Assembly: GCA_027064085.1 (NCBI GenBank)
Contig: JAMOQH010000103.1
Location: 1 to 41,312 of the forward strand
Direction of reading: 5' to 3'
DNA length: 41,312 bases
Source of the DNA: a bacterium
Lineage (GTDB): Bacteria; UBP6; JAFGXH01
Notes under the pieces: generated by a model
Told to the model about the DNA's origin: nothing
Seen by the model: the letters and a program-made list of their open reading frames with translations, nothing else
Databases searched by the model: none
Shown: positions 8,136 to 16,853 of the stretch, one piece after another
Layout of the letters: each line of letters begins with the position of its first letter
Position numbering within the stretch: the stretch's first letter is position 1
Translations under genes and position numbers: made by a program

Positions 8136-8211
8136 TGGTGGGCGCTATAGGGATCGAACCTATGACCGCCGGCTTGTAAGGCCGGAGCTCTCCCAGCTGA
8201 GCTAAACGCCC
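8136..8211 (-). tRNA. tRNA-Val (TAC), CCA encoded
   Basis: The 76-nt minus-strand cloverleaf has acceptor GGGCGTT/AGCGCCC, discriminator A and encoded CCA. The anticodon stem CCGGC/GCCGG holds loop CTTACAA (anticodon TAC, valine). It precedes tRNA-Asp by 7 nt in the same transcript. Confidence 0.95.
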
Positions 8212-8225
8212 TCAGCTATGGATGG

Positions 8226-8254
8226 AATATATCATTAAAATTTTAATATGTCAA
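8226..8254 (-). promoter_or_regulatory. Promoter of the tRNA-Val/tRNA-Asp operon
   Basis: On the minus strand, TTGACA (8249-8254) and TATATT (8226-8231) are spaced by exactly 17 nt, ending about 15 nt before tRNA-Val. Confidence 0.85.
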
Positions 8255-8357
8255 CTATTTTTTTTAGTTTTTTTTAAATTATTTATAGCCCATTGATTTT
8301 ACTTTATTTTAAGAAATAGATGAATTTATTTAAAAAAGATATAAAATTTTTGATTAC

Positions 8358-8423
8358 TTGAAACTTTTGTAGTAAACTAACTAAGAATATGGTCTACAAA
8401 AGTTTAAAAACTCTAAGTTTCAA
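8358..8423. repeat. Nested inverted repeats upstream of the zinc-ribbon membrane protein
   Basis: A 12-bp perfect inverted repeat (8361-8372 with 8394-8405) overlaps a second 9-bp pair (8358-8366 with 8415-8423). The two pairings exclude each other. This is the only structure I see in the gap of about 330 bp between the tRNAs and the gene at 8539; the rest is plain AT-rich sequence. Confidence 0.55.
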
Positions 8424-8538
8424 ATAGTTCCATTTATTAAAAATTTAATAGTTTAAAAAATATATTGAATGATTTTTAAATTTAAACTATAATTATTTGA
8501 ATATCTTAATTTAAGGTATATGGAAAAATAGGAGAAAA

Positions 8539-9666
8539 ATGAAATTAAATGAAAAATATGAGTTGATAGAAAAAGTAAAGTCAAATAAAAAAAAATTATA
8601 TAGAGCTAAAGACCTTTTTAATGATATTGAGATTTTTATAGAACCATATCAAGAAATAAGTGCCTCTGATTGGACTATGGGTGGGAAAATAAACGAAGAA
8701 TTAAGAAAATTAAAGTTGTCAACTGCAATAGATGATTATTTCTATACAGATAATAAAGAAAAGAAAACAAAAATATTTTATAAAGTATATCTTGATAATC
8801 CGTTAACTATAAAGAAACAAGAAAAGGCGGTTATAACATCTCACACAAGAAAAAGAAGGAAAAAAACACTTACTAAAGATAACTTTGATGAAGAAAGTAC
8901 TGCAATAAGTAATGATGTTAATACTGAAATCCCTAAGCCGGTAAACCCAAGTAAACTTGAAAGAATTATGGTTTGTGAAAACTGTAAAACAGAAATTAAT
9001 TTAAGAAATTACAATAATTCAACAAATACTGTATATTGTGAAACTTGTCACAAAAAACATAAAGTCATTTTTCAAGAAATTGCTAATAAAAAAGAAAGAG
9101 CAAAACTGTCAAAATATGTAAAAATAAGTAAAGGTAAAAACAAGCTTTTAATAGAAATAAGTAAGGATAAAATAGAAACCATTTTTATATTTGCAGCTAT
9201 TTTAATTTGGTCAATATTTAGATTAGCTGAAGTAGAATATATTTTTCAAACTTTAGAGATTTATTTGTATATAGGTTTTGCTCTTATATTATTTTTGATG
9301 GTTTTAGATAAAAATTATATTGAAGTAACAAAAGGAGTTTTAAAAATATATTCAAAGCCACTTTCTATATCTGCAGCTAAAAAGTTTAAAGCTAAAGATA
9401 TTGAGCAATTATATGTGAAAAAAGGAATTACTGAGGGTGCTGGAGTTAAGTCTTTTGTTAGATTTGCAAATGGACGAAGGTATGAAAGTGAAGAGTATGT
9501 TGAGGCCGAACTAGATGTTTATAATCTAATAGTCATATTAAAAGATGGAAAGGGTGAATTTAGTATTTTAGAAACACACAATTCTGCAGATGCTCTTTAT
9601 CTTGAAAAATTAATAGAAAAGTTTCTTAAAATAAAAGATGTTGGTGTTGCAAAAGAGATAGTATAA
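8539..9666 (+). CDS. Membrane protein with zinc ribbon and two TM helices
   Basis: This 375-residue protein has no assigned function. The N-terminus (KYELIEKVKSNKKKLYRAKD) resembles the first strands of a Hanks-type kinase N-lobe (KYxLxxxxxxGxxxxVYxAxD) but lacks the glycine loop and stops after about 40 residues. A Lys/Arg-rich linker leads to a four-Cys zinc ribbon (Cys146, 149, 167, 170). Two adjacent TM helices follow at about 213-231 and 238-256. The C-terminal domain (about 258-365) is alternating strands ending in a helix, PH-like by eye. The start has AGGAG 5-6 nt upstream. The gene is transcribed alone and converges with fadL. It could be a membrane-anchored sensor or an envelope protein. 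Confidence 0.65.
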   Translation: MKLNEKYELIEKVKSNKKKLYRAKDLFNDIEIFIEPYQEISASDWTMGGKINEELRKLKLSTAIDDYFYTDNKEKKTKIFYKVYLDNPLTIKKQEKAVITSHTRKRRKKTLTKDNFDEESTAISNDVNTEIPKPVNPSKLERIMVCENCKTEINLRNYNNSTNTVYCETCHKKHKVIFQEIANKKERAKLSKYVKISKGKNKLLIEISKDKIETIFIFAAILIWSIFRLAEVEYIFQTLEIYLYIGFALILFLMVLDKNYIEVTKGVLKIYSKPLSISAAKKFKAKDIEQLYVKKGITEGAGVKSFVRFANGRRYESEEYVEAELDVYNLIVILKDGKGEFSILETHNSADALYLEKLIEKFLKIKDVGVAKEIV

Positions 9667-9711
9667 AGTTTGTTATTGAATTGTGGGTTTTATAGGGTTT
9701 GAATTCTTAAA

Positions 9712-10935
9712 TTAGAAATTAAATCCAGCAGTAAATGAAACAATATTTACATGAGTATTATATGTACCTAGTAATTCTTCATTAGATGATTTTCTTTCAG
9801 TAAATACAACATAGCTGTATGCTAAGTCTAACTGTATCATATTCTTAATGTTATATCCTACTCCTAGGCCTACAATATGCCTGTCATTATCTGGAAGAGA
9901 AGGATCTAGTGTTTCATCAGGGACAGGGTTAAAATCATAAGTATAACCTGCTCTTAGTGATAATTCTGGCATGACTTTATATTCTAAACCAAATCGAAGA
10001 GCTAAAACATCCTTCCAGTCTTTTTTAATAATGGATTCTTTAGATGGAGCACCATTTTCATCGGTAAATTCTTCTTTAGTAAATTTAAATCTTAATTCAT
10101 CATAAGAAGACCACATAGTATATTGAGCATCAAAAGATAATAGTAATTCAGGAAGAACTTTATAAGAAATACCCCAAATCAATTCCATTGGTAATGTTAA
10201 ATTAACACTCATTTTTTGGTCTGATGGTTTAGAAGGGTTAAAAATAGGATTTGATACATCAAAATCTGCATTTCCTTCAAAATGATAAGATTTACCATAT
10301 TTAAATACAAGACCTGTTCTTAGATCATTCCATTTATAAAATAAAGATGCCTTAAAACCATGTCCAAGAGTTTGGCCATCTGATCCCATCTGTACTAACA
10401 TATAATCACTAGAGCTTAATTTAACTCTTTTTCTTAACTCAACGGCGGCAATACCTAAGTCGTAAGTTAAAGCAAAAGTTAATCCTTTTACTACTTCATA
10501 AGCAATAGTAGGAGAAATATCAACAGATTGAAAATTCATTATTTCAATAAGTTCAGAACCTGCCCAACCGTCGGCCCATTCAATTTTAGCAGCAAAAGGA
10601 GCTGAAACACCTAAACCAAATGCTAATTTGGGCATTACTTTATATACAAAGTTAAATTGAGGTGAAACAGGATAGCTATCTTTAGATTCAGCAGAATCAG
10701 AATTATGCTTCCAAGTACTTTTAGGCATTAATAAAGTTGCACCTAGATTAAAATTTATACCATCTAATTGAGTAATACCTGCGGGGTTATAAAATAATGC
10801 ACTAGCATCATCAGCAACAGCAGTAAAAGCGTTACTCATAGAAATAGCTTTAGCTCCTTGTTCTGGAAGTGCGAAACCTGATGCATAAATTACAGAAGTA
10901 ACTATAGTAAATAATAATATTAAAAATTTTCTCAT
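9712..10935 (-). CDS. fadL: FadL/OmpP1/TodX-family outer-membrane transporter
   Basis: This 14-strand barrel family takes long-chain fatty acids or other hydrophobic compounds across the outer membrane. It is a 407-aa protein with a signal peptide (residues 1-20, ending YASG). The hallmark N-terminal plug region is SMSNAFTAVADDASALFYNP, with NPAG at 50-53. Alternating beta strands run to a C-terminal aromatic residue (GFNF). Its ATG overlaps the stop of the lipase lipoprotein gene by one base (TAATG), so the two are translated together. The same pairing (volA-fadL) is known in Vibrio cholerae, where the lipase releases fatty acids and FadL imports them. The family is certain; the substrate is inferred from the neighbour. 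Confidence 0.9.
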   Translation of the reverse strand: MRKFLILLFTIVTSVIYASGFALPEQGAKAISMSNAFTAVADDASALFYNPAGITQLDGINFNLGATLLMPKSTWKHNSDSAESKDSYPVSPQFNFVYKVMPKLAFGLGVSAPFAAKIEWADGWAGSELIEIMNFQSVDISPTIAYEVVKGLTFALTYDLGIAAVELRKRVKLSSSDYMLVQMGSDGQTLGHGFKASLFYKWNDLRTGLVFKYGKSYHFEGNADFDVSNPIFNPSKPSDQKMSVNLTLPMELIWGISYKVLPELLLSFDAQYTMWSSYDELRFKFTKEEFTDENGAPSKESIIKKDWKDVLALRFGLEYKVMPELSLRAGYTYDFNPVPDETLDPSLPDNDRHIVGLGVGYNIKNMIQLDLAYSYVVFTERKSSNEELLGTYNTHVNIVSFTAGFNF

Positions 10936-13457
10936 TAGTTACCTCCTTGTGCAGGATTAAATACGCTAGAATAAAAACTTATAAAATCATTTTTGGCTTT
11001 TTTAGATTCTTCTTCATTGTAAGCTGTAAAAGCATGTTTTGAGCCATAGGTTCCTAATGGAGCATAAGTTTTAAAGCTATCTGTATTTGTTTCAGAAAAG
11101 ATATTCATAGTTTTGGCTAAATGGTTTGTTGTATAGTTAGGAATAACTTCATCTCCTGTTGATTTTTGCATTAAAATAGTTTTAGTTGGATAAGTAAATG
11201 TGTCTGTTGCTAAAGGCTCTGTAATTGTATGATGAGCATAAGCAATAGGGTCACCTTGGTCTAAAATTAATTGACCTAAAAATAAAAATTGTGCAAATTC
11301 TGGTGTATTAGGTTCTATACCCATGTTGTGTAAAGCATTAATAATAGGCATTTTTATTGAATCTGATTGTGTCATCATTAAAATATCAATTAATCCTCCA
11401 CCAGGGACATTTAACACTCCACTTGCTACATCAGGAGAAACAGTCATAAACATTGTTCCGAGTATTCCACCTAATGAAATACCAAAATATGACACTTTTG
11501 AATTATCTAATCTTACACCACTTGGTAAATCTGTAAATTGGGAAAAATCAGCCATAGTTTTAACCGCTTGTCTTAATTGAACTAAATCTAATACAGATTG
11601 TCTTAAATGGTCTCTTGAAGCAAATAAATTTGCAGAAAAGAAATTTTCTCCACTTTGAGCTCCCCCTGTTACTCTATCTCCATGTTCAACAGCATCAATA
11701 CCAATTGCAACATAACAATTTTCTGCAAGTTTATTTGCAAAACCAAAAATTTGTTCTTTACTACCACCTAAACCATGTTGAACAATAATAACAGGAAAGC
11801 CATCTGTTGGCATTTCACAAAAAGTGGGGTTTTCATCTGATTTTACCATAGGTATAGTCATGAAGAATTTCACTTCTTCTTTTGTAGGAGTTGTGGGGAT
11901 TTTTGTAGGGTCCCATGCTCCAGTTGTATCACTTAGGTAATTTGCTAAATCAATGTTTCCAATAAAAATAAAAGCAATATTTCTGTATAAATCAATTGCG
12001 CTTGAATAACCTAAACCTTGAGCATACGCGTCGGGGTCGGTAATTCCTGCTTGTTGTAAAGCCATAGGAACACCAGCATGTGGAACTTCAGCAAGTTTTA
12101 CAGGGTTTACATTCATAGGAGTAGCATCTGAGCTTAATAGTAAAGATAGATTCATTAGGCCATCAGTAACAGTTTGGGTTGTTACAGTATAAGCCATAGA
12201 AACATTCTTTCTGTCTATTCCACTTGCTTCTAAACCTTGAAATAATGGAGCCATAGATTTTCTTAAATCTTCTAGTTGATTTGCTTTTGCATCATCTAGG
12301 CCTTCATATAATGATTTGCCATTTTCATCTATTAAAGCATCTTTTGATGCCGCAATGGATAATACTTGGGGTTTAATTAAAGAATGACCTTCTGTATTTT
12401 TTAATTTATCTGTTAAAACTACTACATAGGTTGATTTTTGTCTCCATATATCACCATTAGCAGGAGAAAGAGATAATGTTCTTGTCATAGTATCCCACTT
12501 AGCTTCAGTAGGAACAGGAACACCTCCTTGTGCTGTTAGCTTTAAAACCATTACAGATACTGTTGCCATATCAGTTAAATCTGTTTTAAGTGTTGATTCA
12601 TCAATGTTTTGGCTTAAATTAACCATAAATGGGCTTGTAACTCCCCAGCCATCAAGTTTATTTATTTCTGTAAGCATAGCCTTAGTTGAATCATCTGCAT
12701 CATCTGCAATAGGTAAATTTAAATGATTATCTAGCATTACGAAATCAGAAGGAACTGGAGCATCGTTAAATTGTTCACAACCTTCAATTTCTTTTGATAA
12801 AAAACAAGCTAAAAAATTATCTTTTATTGTTACATTCCATAACATTAAAAAATTACTTCTATTTAATCCACTAGCTTCTAAGCCTTCTAAGCCTGGCTTA
12901 TATGATAATCTCGCTGCTTCTAATTGAGTGGCTGTTGTATCATCAATAACAGAGAGAGTTGAATGACCTTCATTATCAACTAAAGGTTCTGTATTTTTAG
13001 AATAATAAAAAGCTTGTGATTCTACAAATTCTTTACCATCTGTTGTTTTTATTCCTTTTAATAATAGTACTGAATAAGTTCCTGCTGGCCATGCAGTTTT
13101 AGGAGATATCAGTAAAACATTTGCAGAAGCTGGATGAAGAGCAACTGTAATATCTGCGTATGGAGTTCCATCTTTAAAAACCATAATACGGTTTTCCAGA
13201 GTTGTCGCATCTATATCATTGGTAAAACTCATTGTAAAAGGTATTTTATTTGATAAATTTAACTCTGTTCCTGCAGGAACAGCCTGATACATAAAGTCGG
13301 ATGGCATTGGTATTACTGTTGTACCACATGTTTCATTTTTAACTTGAAAACAAGGGCTAGGTGAAGCCTCCTTTGTTTCATTTTCATCTAATTTAACTTC
13401 CTCTACACAACTCCAAAACATTAAAGTCATTAAGAGAAAAACTAAGTACTTTTTCAT
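10935..13457 (-). CDS. VolA-like surface lipoprotein lipase/lysophospholipase
   Basis: A lipoprotein signal ends at Cys17 (FWSC). Two related Ig-like units share the tail (E/Q)GLEASG(L/I)(N/D)R and occupy about residues 45-205 and 235-420, indicating internal duplication. The C-terminal alpha/beta hydrolase (about 550-835) has the oxyanion segment HGLGG at 561-565, nucleophile Ser661 in GISLGG, and probable acid and base Asp769 and His808 (SKHAF). This matches the bacterial virulence-factor lipase family that includes V. cholerae VolA, a surface lysophospholipase. AGGAGG lies 5 nt before ATG. It is the first gene of an operon with fadL. Hydrolysis of exogenous lysophospholipid is inferred from family and context; lipid specificity cannot be read. 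Confidence 0.85.
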   Translation of the reverse strand: MKKYLVFLLMTLMFWSCVEEVKLDENETKEASPSPCFQVKNETCGTTVIPMPSDFMYQAVPAGTELNLSNKIPFTMSFTNDIDATTLENRIMVFKDGTPYADITVALHPASANVLLISPKTAWPAGTYSVLLLKGIKTTDGKEFVESQAFYYSKNTEPLVDNEGHSTLSVIDDTTATQLEAARLSYKPGLEGLEASGLNRSNFLMLWNVTIKDNFLACFLSKEIEGCEQFNDAPVPSDFVMLDNHLNLPIADDADDSTKAMLTEINKLDGWGVTSPFMVNLSQNIDESTLKTDLTDMATVSVMVLKLTAQGGVPVPTEAKWDTMTRTLSLSPANGDIWRQKSTYVVVLTDKLKNTEGHSLIKPQVLSIAASKDALIDENGKSLYEGLDDAKANQLEDLRKSMAPLFQGLEASGIDRKNVSMAYTVTTQTVTDGLMNLSLLLSSDATPMNVNPVKLAEVPHAGVPMALQQAGITDPDAYAQGLGYSSAIDLYRNIAFIFIGNIDLANYLSDTTGAWDPTKIPTTPTKEEVKFFMTIPMVKSDENPTFCEMPTDGFPVIIVQHGLGGSKEQIFGFANKLAENCYVAIGIDAVEHGDRVTGGAQSGENFFSANLFASRDHLRQSVLDLVQLRQAVKTMADFSQFTDLPSGVRLDNSKVSYFGISLGGILGTMFMTVSPDVASGVLNVPGGGLIDILMMTQSDSIKMPIINALHNMGIEPNTPEFAQFLFLGQLILDQGDPIAYAHHTITEPLATDTFTYPTKTILMQKSTGDEVIPNYTTNHLAKTMNIFSETNTDSFKTYAPLGTYGSKHAFTAYNEEESKKAKNDFISFYSSVFNPAQGGN

Positions 13458-13599
13458 TTTTCCTCCTCGTTATTAAATAAAACTAATACTTAGTAAAGTT
13501 TTTATCATAAAAATGACATTTTTTCAAAGTTTTTATTGAAATCAAGGTGTTTTAATTAGATTAATTTATAATTAGTATAAAATTGTTAGGCAAGTTCTG

Positions 13600-14472
13600 T
13601 TATTTACTGATTTCAAGAATTCTATAATTGCCGGATAAGTCTTTATGAAAGTTGAAGTTATTTATTTTATTCTGTTTACATATTTTTATTAAATCTTCTT
13701 TTTGGTTATATCCTATTTCAAAGAAAGATTTTTTTATATCTCTCTCCATTATTGAGTTTATTAATTTATTATAAAAATATAAACCATCTTTATTATCAGT
13801 AATTGCATTTTGTGGTTCAAAAAAGAGTTCTTTTTTTAAGTTATTATATTCTGACAACGATACATAAGGAGGGTTTGATATCAATATATCTATATTATTT
13901 TCCAATTCACATAATAAATCTGACTTAATAAAATTAATATCATCAATATTATTTAACTTTGCATTTTCTATAGCTACATTTAAAGCTTTTTCTGATATAT
14001 CAACAGCTGTAAAATTAAGCTTTTTAAAATCATCATTATTCAATTTCTTTTTTAGCTCTAAGTACAATGAAATAATTATGGCTCCACTTCCTGTACCCAC
14101 ATCTAAAATATTTAGTTTTTTATTATCTAAAGAGATTAAATACTCTATAACTTTTTCAACTAATTCTTCTGTTTCTCTTCTAGGGATTAGAACATTTTTA
14201 TTGACAATAAAATCATAACCATAAAACTCCCATTTCCCTAAAATGTACTGTATAGGTTCATTTTTGATTAGCCTATTTAGTAACTCTTTAAAACTATCTC
14301 TTTCTTGTTTAAATAGTGGCCTATCAAAATTTAAATATAAATCAAACCTTTTTAGCTTTAAAACATGAGATAATAATAATTCTGTTTTATATTTTGATTC
14401 TTCTATATTTTTTTTGTCTAAATAGTTGATAGTCCAATTTAGTATATCTAATACAGTCCAAGTTTTTTCCAT
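13600..14472 (-). CDS. prmC: PrmC (HemK) release-factor glutamine methyltransferase
   Basis: This SAM-dependent enzyme methylates the Gln of the GGQ motif in release factors. It is 290 aa, with an N-terminal helical domain (1-90), the SAM-binding DVGTGSG at 124-130 and the catalytic NPPY at 200-203. It follows prfA, its substrate, by 20 nt, the usual gene pairing. It is the last gene of rpmE-prfA-prmC. Confidence 0.95.
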   Translation of the reverse strand: MEKTWTVLDILNWTINYLDKKNIEESKYKTELLLSHVLKLKRFDLYLNFDRPLFKQERDSFKELLNRLIKNEPIQYILGKWEFYGYDFIVNKNVLIPRRETEELVEKVIEYLISLDNKKLNILDVGTGSGAIIISLYLELKKKLNNDDFKKLNFTAVDISEKALNVAIENAKLNNIDDINFIKSDLLCELENNIDILISNPPYVSLSEYNNLKKELFFEPQNAITDNKDGLYFYNKLINSIMERDIKKSFFEIGYNQKEDLIKICKQNKINNFNFHKDLSGNYRILEISK

Positions 14473-14492
14473 TTTACCTTTTTATTAAGACT

Positions 14493-15560
14493 TTATTCTT
14501 CTGTATTACTCATTGCAAGAGTTTCATAGTGAGTTCTTAGTGCAACAACAATATCCTCTAAATCACCAGCCATAATATAGTCTAGTTTATAGAGAGTTAG
14601 ACCTATTCGGTGGTCTGTGAATCTACCTTGAGGATAGTTATAAGTTCTAATTCTTTCAGATCTATCACCTGTTCCTACTTGCGATTTTCTTGCTGCTGCA
14701 ATTTTAGCATTTTGTTCATCAAGCTTTTTTTGATACAGTCTCGTTTTTAAAACTCTTAATGCCTTTTGCTTATTTTTTAATTGAGATTTTTCATCTTGGC
14801 ATATTACTACAGTATTAGTAGGTAAGTGAGTAACTCTGATTGCTGAATCTGTTGTATTAACTGATTGCCCACCAGGCCCTGAAGAACGATAAACATCAAT
14901 TTTTAGTTCTTTATCTTCAAGAACGATGTCTACATCTTCTGCTTCAGGCATAATTGCTACAGTACAAGCAGAAGTATGAACTCTACCTTGTGATTCTGTT
15001 TCTGGAACTCTTTGAACTCTATGAACTCCAGCTTCATATTTTAAGTAACTATAAACTTTATCACCTTTTATGTTAGCAATAATCTCTTTATATCCACCCA
15101 TATCTGAAGAGGAAGAAGATACTATATCTATTTTCCAGTTATGCTTTTCTGCAAAATAACTGTACATTTTAAATAAATCACCAGCAAAAATAGCTGATTC
15201 ATCACCACCTGTACCTGCTCTAATTTCAAGAAGAACATTTTTCTCGTCATTAGGATCTTTAGGAATTAAAAGGATTTTTAATCGTTCTTCTAATTTAAAC
15301 TTTTCCTTTTCGAGGTCTTTAACTTCTTCTTTAGCCATTTCTCTGATTTCTTCATCTTCATCTTCAATAAGAATTTTATTTTCTTCCAGTTCTTCATTTA
15401 CCTTTTTATATTTAATGTAGGTTTCAGAAATATCTTTTATTGAAGAAAATTCTTTTGTTATTTCAGTATATAATGACTTATTACTGTAAATAGCATTATC
15501 ACTCAAAATTTCATTGATTTCATGATATCTTTTAAGGACTTTATTTAATTTATTAAACAT
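14493..15560 (-). CDS. prfA: Peptide chain release factor 1
   Basis: RF1 reads UAA and UAG and triggers peptide release. The 355-aa sequence contains VQRVPETESQGRVHTS (stop-codon recognition tripeptide PET at 186-188, the PxT type of RF1, not the SPF of RF2) and the catalytic GGQ at 230-232 in RSSGPGGQSVN. It is downstream of rpmE by 8 nt and upstream of prmC. Confidence 0.97.
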   Translation of the reverse strand: MFNKLNKVLKRYHEINEILSDNAIYSNKSLYTEITKEFSSIKDISETYIKYKKVNEELEENKILIEDEDEEIREMAKEEVKDLEKEKFKLEERLKILLIPKDPNDEKNVLLEIRAGTGGDESAIFAGDLFKMYSYFAEKHNWKIDIVSSSSSDMGGYKEIIANIKGDKVYSYLKYEAGVHRVQRVPETESQGRVHTSACTVAIMPEAEDVDIVLEDKELKIDVYRSSGPGGQSVNTTDSAIRVTHLPTNTVVICQDEKSQLKNKQKALRVLKTRLYQKKLDEQNAKIAAARKSQVGTGDRSERIRTYNYPQGRFTDHRIGLTLYKLDYIMAGDLEDIVVALRTHYETLAMSNTEE

Positions 15561-15568
15561 ATCGTTTA

Positions 15569-15787
15569 TTATTTCTTTTTATTATAGCCACTATTTGCAT
15601 AACGACGCTTAAATTTCTCAACTCTACCAGCTGTATCAACAATTTTTTGTTTTCCAGTAAAGAATGGATGACATTTTGCACAGATATCTAAACGAAGACT
15701 CTCTTTTGAAGTTTCTATTTCATATTCTGCACCACAAGCGCATTTAGCTATAACTTTAAATGTTTTAGGATGAATACCTTTTCTCAT
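15569..15787 (-). CDS. rpmE: 50S ribosomal protein L31, zinc type
   Basis: This 72-aa protein starts MRKGIHPKTF. Cys16, Cys18, Cys36 and Cys39 form the zinc-binding (C+) form of L31, followed by HPFFTGKQK. It is the first gene of rpmE-prfA-prmC, with GGAGG 5-6 nt before ATG and a near-consensus promoter about 40 nt upstream. Confidence 0.96.
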   Translation of the reverse strand: MRKGIHPKTFKVIAKCACGAEYEIETSKESLRLDICAKCHPFFTGKQKIVDTAGRVEKFKRRYANSGYNKKK

Positions 15788-15825
15788 TATTTCCTCCGAT
15801 TACCAACACAAACATTGAACATAGA

Positions 15826-15854
15826 TTAATACAATAATTTAAGAGGATTGTCAA
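15826..15854 (-). promoter_or_regulatory. Promoter of rpmE-prfA-prmC
   Basis: On the minus strand, TTGACA (15849-15854) and TATTAA (15826-15831) are separated by exactly 17 nt, about 40 nt before the rpmE start. Confidence 0.7.
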
Positions 15855-15879
15855 GATTAATAATTTAATATTTTTTAAA

Positions 15880-16647
15880 TTATTGTTGCCTATTTAATAT
15901 ATATGGATTCCTTTGAACTGTTGGCATGATAAGTGCATGTTGTATTGAAACATGGGCTGGAGCCTTTAAAACATAAATTATTAAATCTGCAATATCTTCT
16001 GCTGAAAGAGGAGTGTAGCCTTCATATACCTTTTTAGCTTTTTCTGTATCTCCATGATATCTAACAATAGAAAATTCCGTTTCTATTGCTCCTGGAGCGA
16101 TATTACTTACTCTTACCATTGTTCCCTGTAAATCAATATTCATGCCTTCTGAAATACTATGAACTGCTGATTTTGTAGCACAGTAAACATTGCCATTTGG
16201 GTAAGTCATTATTCCTGCAATACTTCCAAGGTTTATAATATCTCCAGTATTTCTTTTTTTCATTTGTTCAATAATAGGCTTACTTATATATAAAAGTCCC
16301 TTAATATTCGTGTCTATCATTTTATCCCAATCATCATAGCTTCCTGCATAAATTGGGTCAACTCCTGATGCTAAACCTGCACTGTTTATAAGTATATCAA
16401 CATCTTTATTTTTCAAGTATTCACTTATTGTAGAAAATGTTTTATCTCTATTTCTGATATCAAGTAAAATAATATCAATTTTTACATTAAATTTTTCAAG
16501 CTCTTTTTTTAGTTCATTTAATTTATTTTCTCTTCTTGCAACTAAAGTAAGATTTACCCCTTCTTGAGCTAGTTGCAAAGCTGTTGCCCTACCTATTCCT
16601 GCACTCGCACCTGTCACAAGAGCTTGTTTTCCTTTTAATGATTGCAT
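15880..16647 (-). CDS. Classical short-chain dehydrogenase/reductase (YdfG-like)
   Basis: This 255-aa NAD(P)-dependent oxidoreductase has TGASAGIG at 12-19 (nucleotide binding; the Arg-Arg after the second strand, VARRE, suggests NADP), NSAG at 88-91 and Asn114. Ser142 and YCATK (Tyr155, Lys159) complete the catalytic tetrad. Sequence character is closest to the YdfG group that oxidises serine or 3-hydroxy acids; the substrate cannot be fixed from sequence. It has its own promoter and AGGAGG site. A rearranged miniature of this gene with the same promoter lies at 21124-21346. Confidence 0.88.
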   Translation of the reverse strand: MQSLKGKQALVTGASAGIGRATALQLAQEGVNLTLVARRENKLNELKKELEKFNVKIDIILLDIRNRDKTFSTISEYLKNKDVDILINSAGLASGVDPIYAGSYDDWDKMIDTNIKGLLYISKPIIEQMKKRNTGDIINLGSIAGIMTYPNGNVYCATKSAVHSISEGMNIDLQGTMVRVSNIAPGAIETEFSIVRYHGDTEKAKKVYEGYTPLSAEDIADLIIYVLKAPAHVSIQHALIMPTVQRNPYILNRQQ

Positions 16648-16765
16648 AAAAGTTCCTCCTAAAGTTTAAAATATAATAGATATTTCTTTACTTTAAGTCA
16701 AATTAGATGTAGATTTATGCTATATATAGATTTTCAGAGGCTTTATCATGAAGGAAAATAAAGAA
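16613..16765. repeat. Left 153-bp direct repeat flanking the secreted-protein cassette
   Basis: It matches 21194-21346 with 7 mismatches in 153 positions and no gaps. It holds the first 12 codons of the SDR gene, the whole divergent promoter region and the first six codons of the membrane-protein gene that is intact only on the right side. Confidence 0.95.
16673..16701 (-). promoter_or_regulatory. Promoter of the SDR gene
   Basis: On the minus strand, TTGACT (16696-16701) and TATTAT (16673-16678) have a 17-nt spacer, about 25 nt upstream of the SDR start. The repeat copy at 21254-21282 keeps both boxes. Confidence 0.7.
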
Positions 16766-16804
16766 GGAGTAGGAGATGTGTCAGGTTTTAAACTTTTCCT
16801 ATAG
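16748..16804 (+). pseudogene. Six-codon 5' stub of the 21329 membrane-protein gene
   Basis: It begins ATG AAG GAA AAT AAA GAA, identical to the start of the gene at 21329, then runs into unrelated sequence and stops after 18 codons. The promoter and AGAGG ribosome site are intact. This marks the left breakpoint of the insertion at 16765/16766. Confidence 0.8.
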
Positions 16805-16853
16805 ACAAAGCAAAAAACTTATGTATAATAAAATATTTTTAGGAATTAATATA

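Noticed and set aside
8051-8211. CRISPR-like or repeat-like spacing of GC-rich blocks
   Set aside because: The blocks are two complete tRNA cloverleafs, not repeats; no CRISPR array is visible anywhere in the window.
13458-13599. Promoter for the VolA-fadL operon
   Set aside because: TTGAAA is present but no well-spaced -10 box better than 4/6 can be chosen; several weak alternatives exist in this AT-rich gap.
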